Shown in pieces: positions 43,113 to 53,541 of a DNA stretch of 64,000 nucleotides. Source of the DNA: Eucommia ulmoides. Its lineage: Eukaryota; Streptophyta; Magnoliopsida; Garryales; Eucommiaceae. The position numbers and the translations under genes were made by a program. Below the pieces are notes generated by a model that did no database searches, was not told the DNA's origin, and saw only the letters and a list, made by a program, of their open reading frames with translations. Where the stretch lies: positions 9,565,380 to 9,629,379 of the forward strand of contig CM028336.1 of NCBI GenBank assembly GCA_016647705.1, given 5' to 3'. Numbering within the stretch: position 1 is the first letter of the stretch; each line of letters begins with the position of its first letter.

Positions 43113-44908
43113 GTTTTCGAGTTTTATACTCGGGATTCCAAACCCTAGGTTTACCCACCCACCCACCCCCCCACCCCAAAAAAAAAAAAAAAAGAAAATT
43201 CGCCTAATAAATTTTTAAATTTTTCGATAACTTTGAGTTGATTAACGGTAGTCTATCGATATTTTAAATAAATCTAATTTTTTTTTGCATAAATTACGTT
43301 CAAAATACTCCATAATAATTTTTACAATACTAGAAATGGACGAGTGGATGAATTTTAAAAAATCGCCAAAATTGACCAGATAAGTTGTTTTCGATAACGG
43401 CAGAATTTTTTCGACAATTTAGAATTAACAAAAGATTGCATATCCGTAATAGAAATGAACCAAATTTTTTGAATATAAATTATATTCATAACACTACTTA
43501 ACAAAACTTAAAACACTAAAAACGGACTAGTGAATAATTTTTAAATAATCGTCAAAATTGATCGGATAAGTTGTTTCGAAAACTTTGAGTTAACAAAAAA
43601 TAGTCGTCTATCCGTAACAAAAATGAACCTGATTTTTTTCCATACAAACTTCGTTCATAACGCTAAATAATAAAATCGATAACACCAAAAACAGATAAGG
43701 GAATAATTTTTAAATAATGGTTTCAAAAACACTATATTGCACTTTAAAGTTTGGATGGACATAACTTTGCGCTCGGTGGTCCGTTTGGGGCGATTGTTTT
43801 TTTGATTTTGGATATTTTTTCAAGATCTAGGCGCCGCAAACATCCATAGGCAGTTTGGTCTAGTTTTTTTTCAAATAAATCCCATTTTCACCTTCAATTT
43901 TGGATTTGAAGTGTTCGGTGACTAAATTTGTAATCTTCGTCGAGAGCATGCATCTTGTCCTGTTAGTAAAATTAAAATCTTAAAATTCAGAGTAATGACT
44001 CAGATCAGACCCAATTTTCAAAAAAAAAAAATCGCCTCAAACGGACCACCGGGTGCAAAGTTATGTCCATTCAAACTTTGAAGTGCAATATAGTATTTTT
44101 GAAACTATTTTAAAAATTATTCCTTCATCTGTTTTTGCTGATATCGATTTTATTATTTATCGTTATGAACGTAATTTGTATGGAAAAAAATCAGATTCAT
44201 TTCTGTTACGGATAGACGACCATTTTTTGTTAACTCAAAGTTTTCGAAACAACTCATCCGACCAATTTTGACGATTATTTAAAAATTATTCACTAATCCG
44301 TTTTTAGTGTTCTAAGTTTTGTTATGTAGTGTGATGAATATAGTTTATATTCAAAAAGTTTGGCCCATTTCTGTTAGGGATATGCAATTTTTTGTTAATT
44401 CTAAATTGTCGAAAAAATTCTGCCGTTATCGAAAACAGCTTATCTGGTCAACTTTCGTAATTTTTTAAAATTCATCCACTCGTCCGTTTTTAATGTTGTA
44501 AAAAGAATTATGGAGTATTTTGAACGTAATTTATGCACAAAAAAATTAGATTTATTTAAAATATCGATAGACTACCGTTAATCAACTCAAAGTTGTCGAA
44601 AAATTTAAAAATTTATTAGGCGAATTTTCTTTTCTTTTTTTTTTTTCTTTTTTTGGGGTAGGTAAACCCAGGGTTTGGAACCCCAGGTTCTATTAGAACC
44701 CGGGGTTCCAAAGCCCGGGTATAAAACTCAAAAACAAAAAAAAAAAATTATTTTTTTTGTATACCCAGGGTTCCAAACCCTGGGTATACGTCACACACCC
44801 CAAACTCGGGGTTCAGAACCCCGGGTAGCACTAGTTATGTAAATAAGTTAAAAGTAGTCTTATTTCAGTAATTTTGTTTTAAAAAAATTCTATAGATGTA
44901 AAGAACTC
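42929..44908. mobile_element. Non-autonomous MULE with about 900-bp inverted repeats
   Basis: ACTGGGGTA lies on both sides (42920-42928, 44909-44917): a 9-bp target duplication, the Mutator signature. The left arm (42930-43800) and right arm (44030-44908) are inverse through their length; a 220-bp middle separates them. The ends, GAGTTCTTTACAT, and the next 90 bp match the start of the coding MULE at 56087 (TTTTAAAACAAAA, AACTTATTTGC, AACTAGTGCTACCC). The arms hold palindromes of GGGGTTC/GAACCCC type and long T-runs. No coding sequence. Confidence 0.88.
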
Positions 44909-46168
44909 ACTGGGGTAGTTCCTATAATTTGGAGAATAAGAAAGCAAAAGGCAACTTTCTTTCCGCATCTGCACGATCGTAAGAAGAAAAAAAAACTAAG
45001 ACCGACGGCCAGGGTTCGCGATCGACGGTTACATCTTGTTGATATTGTTACAGCTGGAAAATGTTTTGCCGACGGATTTGTCATAAGAAGCTTCTAAGCT
45101 TCGGCCGCCGTTGGTGGTAAGCTTCTTACACCACCCACCCTTCGCCGTCTTCGGCCGTGACCTCCGGCCGAAACCATATAGCTGCAATGTTCTAGTCTCA
45201 AGGCTACATCCCTCGCCAAGAATCGAAGCTGTTGAAGAAAAATCGGCCGGTTAATGAAAAACCACTCCGGTTCAACCGGCAGTTCACCGGATTTTTCCAG
45301 TTTAACCCCTAAAACGGGTTTTACTGGTCAACCGAACCGGATTGCGTCCGACAATGAATCAGTGGCCAGATCCGTTCGACGCCAAATCTGCAAGAGCAAA
45401 AGGAAGGAAGGGAGGGAGAGAGAAAGAGAGATGAGAAAGGAGGAACTCAATGACTTTCTTGATGGCATTTCTTGATGATATTTCGTGATGTTGTTTATGA
45501 TATTTAATTGTATTTTTATGACATTTCTTGATATTCAAAAGATGAGGATTTTGACGGATTCCGGTGGCAGCGGCAGATGGGGTAGGGCGGAGTGGCGGTA
45601 GGAGATGGAATAATGAAATTATTTAAAAAATAGGGGTCAAAAGTATATTTTTGAAAATAACAATTTCAATGAATTTTTTAAAATACATATAATAGAATTA
45701 AAAATAAAGGATATTTATGCTTTTTTACAAAAAAAAAAATGTGGTCAATGGAGTTTACTAGTATTTGTAAAATGATAGAAGAAGTATCTAATTTAGAGTA
45801 AAATGACAAGATAGATAAGTGGTATAAACCCACAAAAAGAATTACTGTAAATACAGTAAAGAAAAACAAATTTGAATCATGCTAAGCGTAACAACAATCC
45901 AAAAATAAAAATTGGAGTTGGGCCTCGAAACTTACCTTTGGTATTTGATTCTTGATCGAACTTGCTACATGCTTCATGATCTATAAAGGTCCATCATCTC
46001 AGCAGTAGAAACCATGTGCGTGGCCTTTCATCTCCAGAATTGAATTTAGATCAGTTTGGAGATTTGTAAGAGATAAAACATAGTCGAAGGTAAACTAAAC
46101 CAACTAAATAAAAATAAACTGGACAAAATTAAATAAAAGAAAACATTAAATACCAAAAAAAAAAAAAA
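44909..46168. other. Right interior of the outer element and spacer; no clear gene
   Basis: It contains CCGGTTCAACCGG and GGTCAACCGAACCGG wording (45.27-45.35 kb), an AG-rich stretch (45405-45440) that pairs with the CT-rich stretch at 42.4 kb, and the outer right inverted repeat (to about 45845). At 45.94-46.08 kb, minus strand, a donor-like CCAAAG|GTAAGT is present, but the sequence before it has stops in all frames, so I do not call an exon. Confidence 0.4.
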
Positions 46169-46421
46169 GGTTAATTATACTTTACCCTCTTCTGATTAGG
46201 CCGTTTTACATTTTGTCTCCCTCGTCACCACTTTGCTCCTTGTAGTTAGGTTTTGTTGCAATTTATCCTGTGATGTAGGCATAACTATGAGGGGGGGCAA
46301 AGTGCTGACAAATGGAGTAAAATGCAACAAAAACTTAACCACGGGGGGCAAAGTGTTAATGGAATACTACAGAGACAAAGTGCAAAATAACCTAACCACG
46401 GGAAATAAAGTGTAATTAACC
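46169..46421. mobile_element. MITE, GGTTAAT...ATTAACC type (253 bp)
   Basis: The ends GGTTAATTATACTTTACCC and AAAGTGTAATTAACC are inverse. The interior repeats the theme (GGGGGGCAAAGTG twice). Confidence 0.75.
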
Positions 46422-47492
46422 GGAAAAAAATGTAGCTAGTAGCTACTTATCTTGAGAATATTTTTTTCAGAGGCAGCACTTAGAAATCAACCCCAATCGA
46501 ACCCAGATCAATTTCAAATATTTGTTTCAGGGTACCTAAAAAAAATGAACAATTTCAATGCCTTGTTTAATTGACATGGTCCAGCAGAATAGATTTACAT
46601 TCTCATAGTAAAATTCCTGAAACCCTCCAAAAAAGATCAAAATTAGATTTTATTACATTTGGCGCTAATTATGCATTTTGGCAAAGATCATCCAATCCCA
46701 AAGCAATACAAAATGAAGATGGTAAAGAATAAATAATCAAAACAAATATGGTGGTTTTACTAACAAAATTGAGATACCATCTTCCCTATAACAAAATATT
46801 AATTTTATCCAAACCTAATATGTTATTGACCATATGATACTCACAATCAAATTTGTTGCTTCATTATTATCATTATTGACCATATGACTAAGATTATCAT
46901 CCGCAAAGTCTCAAAAATAATATGATATAAGAATATTATCTTTACAGATCTGTCAGGACAATCCCATCACTATCAACACACGAACTTAGCCTGAATATGT
47001 GCAAAATTTAAAATAAATATTCTCACTGTCCATTATAAGAAAATATTCATTACGACCAAAATATGATGTCCCCTAAACATTAGAAAATGACCATAGAAGT
47101 TCAATGAACCCAACTACACTGTACCAATGATCCAAATGAAAAAATTCAAATCAACATGTAAAAATTAAAAATAATCCAATAATAATTTTAGAAAGAGTAA
47201 CAAAATTGGGTAAGAATATTTAACTAACCAATATGATGTATACTCCTAAATACAATTGAAAGCTTAAATAAAAAAATATTGTGCAAATAAATCCAAAATT
47301 CCCAAGCATGAAAGTCAGGGAAGATAGAGTATTGTTTGAAGACATGCGTGAAGTAGATTAGATTAATTGCAATAATTATGAAGAACTAAATATGAAAATT
47401 CAACATCGAATCACAATCCAATGCAAACTTGAACCATAGGGAGATGGAGGTTTTCTCTACACACATCATTAAAAAACACTAATTTAAAAAAA
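46422..47492. other. AT-rich spacer, nothing recognised
   Basis: No ORF, repeat or element end could be supported on either strand. Confidence 0.4.
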
Positions 47493-47723
47493 GGGTTAAT
47501 AGCACTTTATCCTTCTGTAGTTTGGTCAATTTACACTTTATCCCCCTATAGTTTAGAAATCGCCATTTATCCCCCTCTGGTCAGATATTTGTTGCATTTA
47601 CTCCCTATATCGAGGGTAAGTGGTTTGAAAATCTAACCACAGGGAGGTAAGTGGCAATTTTCAAATTATAGGGGGGTACGTGCAAATCAGTCAAACTATA
47701 TGGGGGTAAAGTTTAATTAACCC
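47493..47723. mobile_element. MITE, GGGTTAATAGCAC family (231 bp)
   Basis: The ends GGGTTAATAGCACTTTATCC and GTAAAGTTTAATTAACCC are inverse. TTTAAAAAA-type sequence on both sides could be a 9-bp duplication but is low complexity. The interior has further inverse copies of TTTATCCCCCT / AGGGGGGTA. Confidence 0.8.
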
Positions 47724-47757
47724 TTTAAAAAACTCAAATATGTCAAAAAAAAAAAAT

Positions 47758-47920
47758 GTTAATAGCACTTTACCCCCTATGGTTTGACCCATTTGCATTT
47801 TACCTCCCTGTGGTTGTTGGACTTAAGTGCAAAGATAACTCCGTTAACAGAAGGTTTAAAATGTCGATTTTACCCTTCTGTAATTATTAGCACTTATTGG
47901 GGTGTACAGTATAATTAACC
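47758..47920. mobile_element. MITE, same family, deleted (163 bp)
   Basis: GTTAATAGCACTTTACCCCC and TGTACAGTATAATTAACC are the ends. The left half matches the arms meeting at 53541. Confidence 0.75.
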
Positions 47921-48279
47921 TTAGAAAGGAAGAAAAAAAAGACTTGATAAGCAGCCCTTCTCTAAAAACTCTCTCTGTCTAAAAACCCTTGGCAATGGCG
48001 GTGGATTTCTCCACCACCGCCATCGCCTGCCTGCTTTGAGCTCTAGCCTCCACCCTCCGGCTCTGCTCTACCTCGCTCTCGGCAATTTTCTCTCTCCTTC
48101 TCTGGCTCTCAATCTTGCTCTCTCCTAGATCTCGTGACGATACTCCTCCGAACCTCCATGAAGTTAACATCCCTCGCCATCGATCTAGCCGTTTTCCTCC
48201 CAGCCCCGATCTCACTACCCCCCTCTCTGCGGAGGACCATATATCGCTCAAAATAAGCAAATCTGGTCGGATTTGAAGG

Positions 48280-49096
48280 TAGGGGTGTGCAAAATAACCG
48301 ACAGGCTCGGCCTGCCCGAAAAACCCGACCGACCCGGCCCGTAAAATTTGGGCCTGATGAGTTCAAAACCAATCGGGTCGGTTGAACCCGATTAGGAGTG
48401 ATAAATTCGGATCGGATAGCGGTTCAAGTCCTCGCCCACCCGAACACATCCGACCCGACCGTCTTCTCTTGCTATTTATACGATTTTAGGGCTTAGGGCT
48501 CAGTTCACGCCGCCTCTCGTTACTCTGACTTCTTCTCCGAAACGATTTCATCTTCGTCTTCTTTGATTCTTCTTCTTCTTCTTCGATTTCTTCGATAATT
48601 CTTATTCTTCTTCTTCTTCGATTCTTCTTCATAATATATATTTGATTCTCATCCCTTAAAAATAAAGGATGATTTCTAGGGTTTTCGTCGCCGCTTCATC
48701 ACTCCTCAGTCGCCGCTTCATCTCGAAGCCACAACAACCAAACGGAGCCTTAACAACAGTGTTTTGCTTCATTACTCCTCAGTCGCCGCTTCATCTCGAA
48801 ACCACAACAACCAAATGGAGCCTTAACAACAGTGTTTTGCTTCATTTGTTTGTAAATCTATACTTTAGATTATCTACTTTTGATTAAGGTTTGAGTTTAT
48901 CATTTCTATTTCGTTTACTGGATTGGAATCTTTGAATGATTTCTATTTTGTTTATGGTTTATCCCAATCCAACCGCCTCCGACCGGAACCCGACGTAATC
49001 GGTCGGCATTGGATTTCGAATTTCCAGACCCGACAAAGTCGGGTCGGGTGACAGGTTATGGGCATACCGGTGGGTTTCGACCTATGCACACCCCTA
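48280..49096. mobile_element. Non-autonomous hAT element (817 bp)
   Basis: TTTGAAGG flanks both sides (48272-48279, 49097-49104), an 8-bp duplication as made by hAT transposases. The terminal repeats are TAGGGGTGTGCA and TGCACACCCCTA. Subterminal parts are rich in CCCGACCC/GGGTCGG motifs. Inside, a 73-bp unit is present twice (starts 48701 and 48774). The ORF over it is a by-product of that duplication. Confidence 0.88.
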
Positions 49097-49597
49097 TTTG
49101 AAGGTGATGTTCCTAAGCGACGGTCGACTTTGGGCTGCGATGTTCGGCGGCGTTCGGATCTGGACGCTCTAGAGGTTTATTTTTTGTTTGTTTGTTTGAT
49201 TTTTTTCTTCTCTCAAACGATCTCACCGCCGACGACCTTTCACTCTCCCCAACTCATTCTCTCACTCTTGCTCTCGGTCTCAAATTTGAGATCTATTCTC
49301 AGATTCGTACCAGATCTAAAAAATCGCTCACCTCTTACTCATCACCTCTCACCCTAAACTCGTTCCAGATATGAGAAGTCGTTCAGACCTCCTTAGTCTT
49401 GAATGATGATGGTGTAGTTCCAGATCTGAGAAGTCATTCACACCTCCTTCGTCTTGAACGATGATAGTGTAGTTGAAACCCATGAGGAATGATGTGTTGA
49501 TAGTTGTTTATCTCAAAAGTTGTTTGTTTTTTGTTTAGATTTTTTTTTTTTTCATTCTTCGAATATTGCTTCAACTAAGTATAGTTTATGGGCGTGA

Positions 49598-49642
49598 TGT
49601 CACACGCCACCTCAGGCATCCGTTACCCAAGGCCAAGCGTGA
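49598..49642 (+). repeat. 45-bp diverged duplicate of the LTR start
   Basis: TGTCACACGCCACCTCAGG ... AAGGCCAAGCGTGA lines up along its length with the first 45 bp of the family (TGTCACGACCCGTCTCGG ... GGGCCGGCGTGA). It lies directly before the complete element at 49643. CGTGA occurs before it (49593-49597), at its end (49638-49642) and after the complete element (52697-52701). Confidence 0.75.
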
Positions 49643-52600
49643 TGTCACGACCCGTCCCGAAATCCCGACATCCCGGGCTAGCGTGACGACATCATAACAT
49701 CATCGAAAACAATCAACCAACCATCTATTACACGACAATATGCATATATATAAATAAATCGTCACCTATATGAAGCTATACATATTTCTGTTATGGGAAC
49801 ACACCCGTTCCCCAAATATACTAACAGCAAAATATAATACCATGAACCTCTCACAAGTTCGCCTCAGAAAGCTCATCTCAACCCTCCACACGACTCCATC
49901 GTAGGACCCTACCTAGCGCTAGTAGAGGACCGACTCCTAGCTGCTTCACCTACGAGTGTATTGCCTTCTTAGTAAAAATATTTTTAATAATAAAAACTTA
50001 TTCTATAACATCTAAATGGATCAAGCATAAGTTTATAAATACCATATATCTTGTAAAATCCCCAGTATAAAAGTAGGGAAAATAAAGCGACATAATTAAG
50101 TTCCATTCAAATCCAACTAATATAAAAATCATACTAATCACCATGGTAATAAATATCAAATCAGCTAATATACGTAAAACACCACATCTCAAGCACACAT
50201 CTCAAACACACTTTTTAAGCACACAACTCAAACACATACTGACCAGCCCTAGTGATCGTTTTAATCTCATGATCGGGAGTTGCAACGGTACCGTACCACC
50301 CGTAGGATTTGCCTTCTTAACGAACACCCATCACTCCGCCAAAGCAGATAATCACTGCGCAGTATAAACGTCTAACATCACTCTGCCAAAGCAGATAAAC
50401 ATCACTCCGCCGAAGCAGATAATATCACTCCGCCGAAGCGGATAAATATTATGGTATCATGAAGTCAATAACATCATCAAATTACGAATCAATAGTATCG
50501 TTTAATCAACAATATCGTCAAATTAATAACATCATCATCAAGTCACAACGTAATAATATCGTCTAATCAACATCGCTAGATCACACATCCACCTCTCTTT
50601 TCCAAAAATCAACTTTTTATTCGAAAATCATATTTCTCACTTTCTTTTAAAAGGAAACGTCTGATTTTACCAAAACCACTTTTTCACTTTTTATTTTTAT
50701 TTTTTTATTTTTTTTAAAACCATACATATTTAGAATAAAACAGATATTTTTCACTCTCTTTTAAAACCACCAAATTTCAGCAAAAAATCATTTTTAACTT
50801 CCTTTCGAAACCAACACAATTCATCAAAAATCCATTTTCTTAACTCACCCAGAAACCTGCTTGATCCATATCCATATATATATATAAATAGTTTGACAAG
50901 AAGACAGTACACTCACTTGGTTATCCACTCCGCAAAACTTTCACTGACTACACTCTACCGAGACTCCGGTGCCTGCGAACCTAATAGTGATAAGGCCTAA
51001 ATAAATACCTTATTTAAAATAACCTAATCATGAAATGCAAACCCTAAGTTTCACAATTTACCCCGTCCCCACATTTTATTATGAAAAATTATTATTCGGT
51101 AAATTTCGTTTTGTTAATATTTATCGTACGCATTTATTAATATGGATGGTGACAACCTTTATTAGAATTAACGATTCCAAAATTATAATCCCATTTGCTA
51201 ATAATTCAATTTAACGAAAATAGTAATCGATTTAGATTTTACCTGTTCCGAAATCGTCCGTCGGTCACGAGATGGATTTTTGAATTTTATTGGGGTTGTT
51301 TATGTAATTTATTTTCCTTTTTCTTTCTTCCGCTTTTTTCCAGCGTCTGATCCGCTTCAGCCAACCGGCGCCTCTGACGCCCCTTTTACCCATTCACTCA
51401 GCCGCCCCTCTCCGCCGGTGACACCTACACCGTCGAATACCAGGACAGGACACACCAACAACCGTCGAATGAACACCCAGAGACACGCACACACACACGA
51501 CGAACACATGCACGCCCCCACCTGCCGATGACACACCACCGGACCGACAACCACTGCCGACGACGACACACGCACATAGCGGCACACCGTCGATGCGACC
51601 AACTCACACCACCGTCACCGCTGTTGATCGACAACCGACCGAACCCACACATATACACACGCCGAAATAAATTGAGGAACACACACACACTTACTGTCCG
51701 ACCAGACGATACACACATGCACACACGACGTTGTCGAACTGGACAGAACACACACCCACGCAACCTTATTTGAACCCTACACACACACACAGAGCAGCAC
51801 ACGCCCACACACACACCCCTGATTTGAACACACACCCACATGCATGGCAGCAAAACGGCGACTGCTCACACTCCTTCCCCATCGATGACGAGCAACTCAC
51901 GCACTACGACAAAATGAAATAGAACACACACGATCAACAAAACATTACACTGCCAACCAACAAATCACACGCACCATTGATGGATCAAACACACACACAC
52001 TGATACACCCAGAAACAGAAAAAGAAACAGAGCACACACACACACACCCTGCCATTGGACAAGACAAATGAACGGCACACACACACATCCTGCCAACCAG
52101 GATAATGATCAGCACCGAGACACACATCACGCTAAAGAACCCACCATTATCGGCGATCACGAACATCCAACGACCCCCCTCCTCCGGTTCTCTCTCTCTC
52201 TCTCTAGATTTTCTGAATCTTTTCTTCTTCTTTGAGATTTTGGTGATCATTACATGCATGAACAAATATTTATATGTATGTAATTAGTGGTCTAAGCATT
52301 GAGCTCCTCCTGCCACATCGCCTGCTCCTCTCTCTCCTTCCGGCCGGCTGAGCTCACAATCACACACACATATATGCACACACACATAGACACATATATA
52401 TAATTAAAATAAACTTTTGTTAAATTACTCTTTTCTCCCCCTAACTTCTTAAAATCTTCATTTTAGTCCAAGTCCACTTTTAAGAATTTCTTAAATTGCA
52501 ATTTCAGCCCTAAAAGTTTTAATTAAAAGTTAAATGTCAATTTACCTCCCAAAATTTGGATTTAATGTTTCTAAATTTTCGAATTGACCTCTAAATTTTT

Positions 52601-52696
52601 AATTTGAATTTTAATTGACCCAATTTCACCCCGAATTTTTTCAGTTACTCTAAAATGCAACTATAATGACGTACGTGCTATGATTGAGGTCTTACA
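49643..52696 (+). mobile_element. LTR-type element, TGTCACGACC family, copy 3 (3054 bp)
   Basis: It starts TGTCACGACCCGTCCCG and ends GAGGTCTTACA, with CGTGA on both sides. No coding sequence. The 17-mer pair is at 49954 and 50898. The GATCGT...GTACCGTA block is at 50254-50295. Its private tandem repeat is ATCACTCCGCCGAAGCAGAT (50330-50450, about five copies). A long CA-rich stretch (51420-52130) corresponds to those in copies 1 and 2. Confidence 0.85.
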
Positions 52697-53541
52697 CGTG
52701 ATTGCAGGAATTCAAGTTTGACAAGTATAGAGAGGCGAAGAAATGTTTTCGGCATGGATTTTATGGAGTTCATAGTTTTGGTAGATCATTATAGATAGAA
52801 ATGATGGTTTGGATGGTGTTTAAGAGGCGATATGGTTATTTTTTTGGGCTTTTTTTTTTTTTTTTGAGATATTGTTTGTATAGTGTTTTAATCCACTAAA
52901 ATATTGTTGATGGTGTATTAAAGAAGAGGTGAATTATAATTGTTTGATGGTGAACTTCAATGAGTGAATTTTAGTTTTTTTAATTATTTTGATGGGAAAT
53001 TTTGGATTACCATGGATGATCGTATATTTTTAACTTCGTGGATGATAGGGTAACCGACAAAATAATGATAATTCATATTCTATAAACATAACTAAAATTG
53101 CAAAAACAACAAAAAAAAATACAATTGTTTAGAAAATTAAGGTCTCTCACTTTGAACAACGTTCAAGGCTGCTATTCGATCACATTTGCTTCTTTTTTTT
53201 CCCGAAATTCATTCAATATCACCACTATAAACACTTGAAGAATGCATGACAAATAAAAATAAAAGAAGTAGGGGTAAGAAATTGTATTAGAAAGATGAAT
53301 TTTTTGTTAAGAGAATAAGTAGGGGTAAAATAAAAATAGACATTATGATTTTTTTAGAGAATTCAACCTAAAAACATGCTCAGTCTCAGAAATCATGCGT
53401 GCACAACACCATGGTTAATTTGGATGGAAAGTATTAGATTTTCACTTAAGTCCAAGACTATAGGGGATAAGTGGTGAAGTTCAAACCACATGAAGTAAAG
53501 TGCAAATGAGCAAAACCACAGGGGTAAAGTGTTATTAACCC

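Larger units (their letters stand above)
26400..45845. mobile_element. Outer inverted-repeat DNA element holding the whole nest
   Basis: The left end near 26415 reads GGGTTTATACCATTTACCTC and then TATCATTTTGC. The right end near 45830 is the inverse (GATAAGTGGTATAAACCC). Short blocks just inside also pair (ATCATTTTACAAATAC with GTATTTGTAAAATGAT), as do the CT-rich stretches near 42.45 and 45.42 kb. Taking out the copia nest (26568-42199) leaves about 3.8 kb. The superfamily is unknown and no target duplication was settled. Ends are approximate. Confidence 0.55.
47921..53541. repeat. Left arm of a giant imperfect inverted repeat
   Basis: Read from the centre outward (53541 to the left) the arm starts GGGTTAATAACACTTTACCC. 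It runs through the AT-rich body to CAATCACG (52697), is interrupted by the LTR-type element (49598-52696), and continues with TAGTTGAAGCAATATTCGAAG. It then contains GTCGACTTTGGGCTGCGATG, the hAT element (48280-49096), and TTGAAGG...TGGTCGGATTTG. Each block has a partner in the right arm. The outermost part (47940-48260) is only loosely matched. Confidence 0.7.

Noticed and set aside
45940..46080. Possible minus-strand exon with a GTAAGT donor
   Set aside because: Stops in all frames upstream of the donor and no recognisable protein.
47979..48372. Minus-strand ORFs of 87-93 codons in the left arm
   Set aside because: Arg/Ser/Glu-rich reads of CT-rich sequence; the partner sequence in the right arm is not open in the same frame.
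50330..50450. Short regularly spaced repeats resembling a CRISPR array
   Set aside because: Units are about 20 bp, abut or vary in spacing, and lie in a plant LTR-type element; no cas genes and a eukaryotic context.
51357..52265. Minus-strand Cys/Val-rich ORFs
   Set aside because: They arise from CA-rich simple sequence in the LTR-type element.
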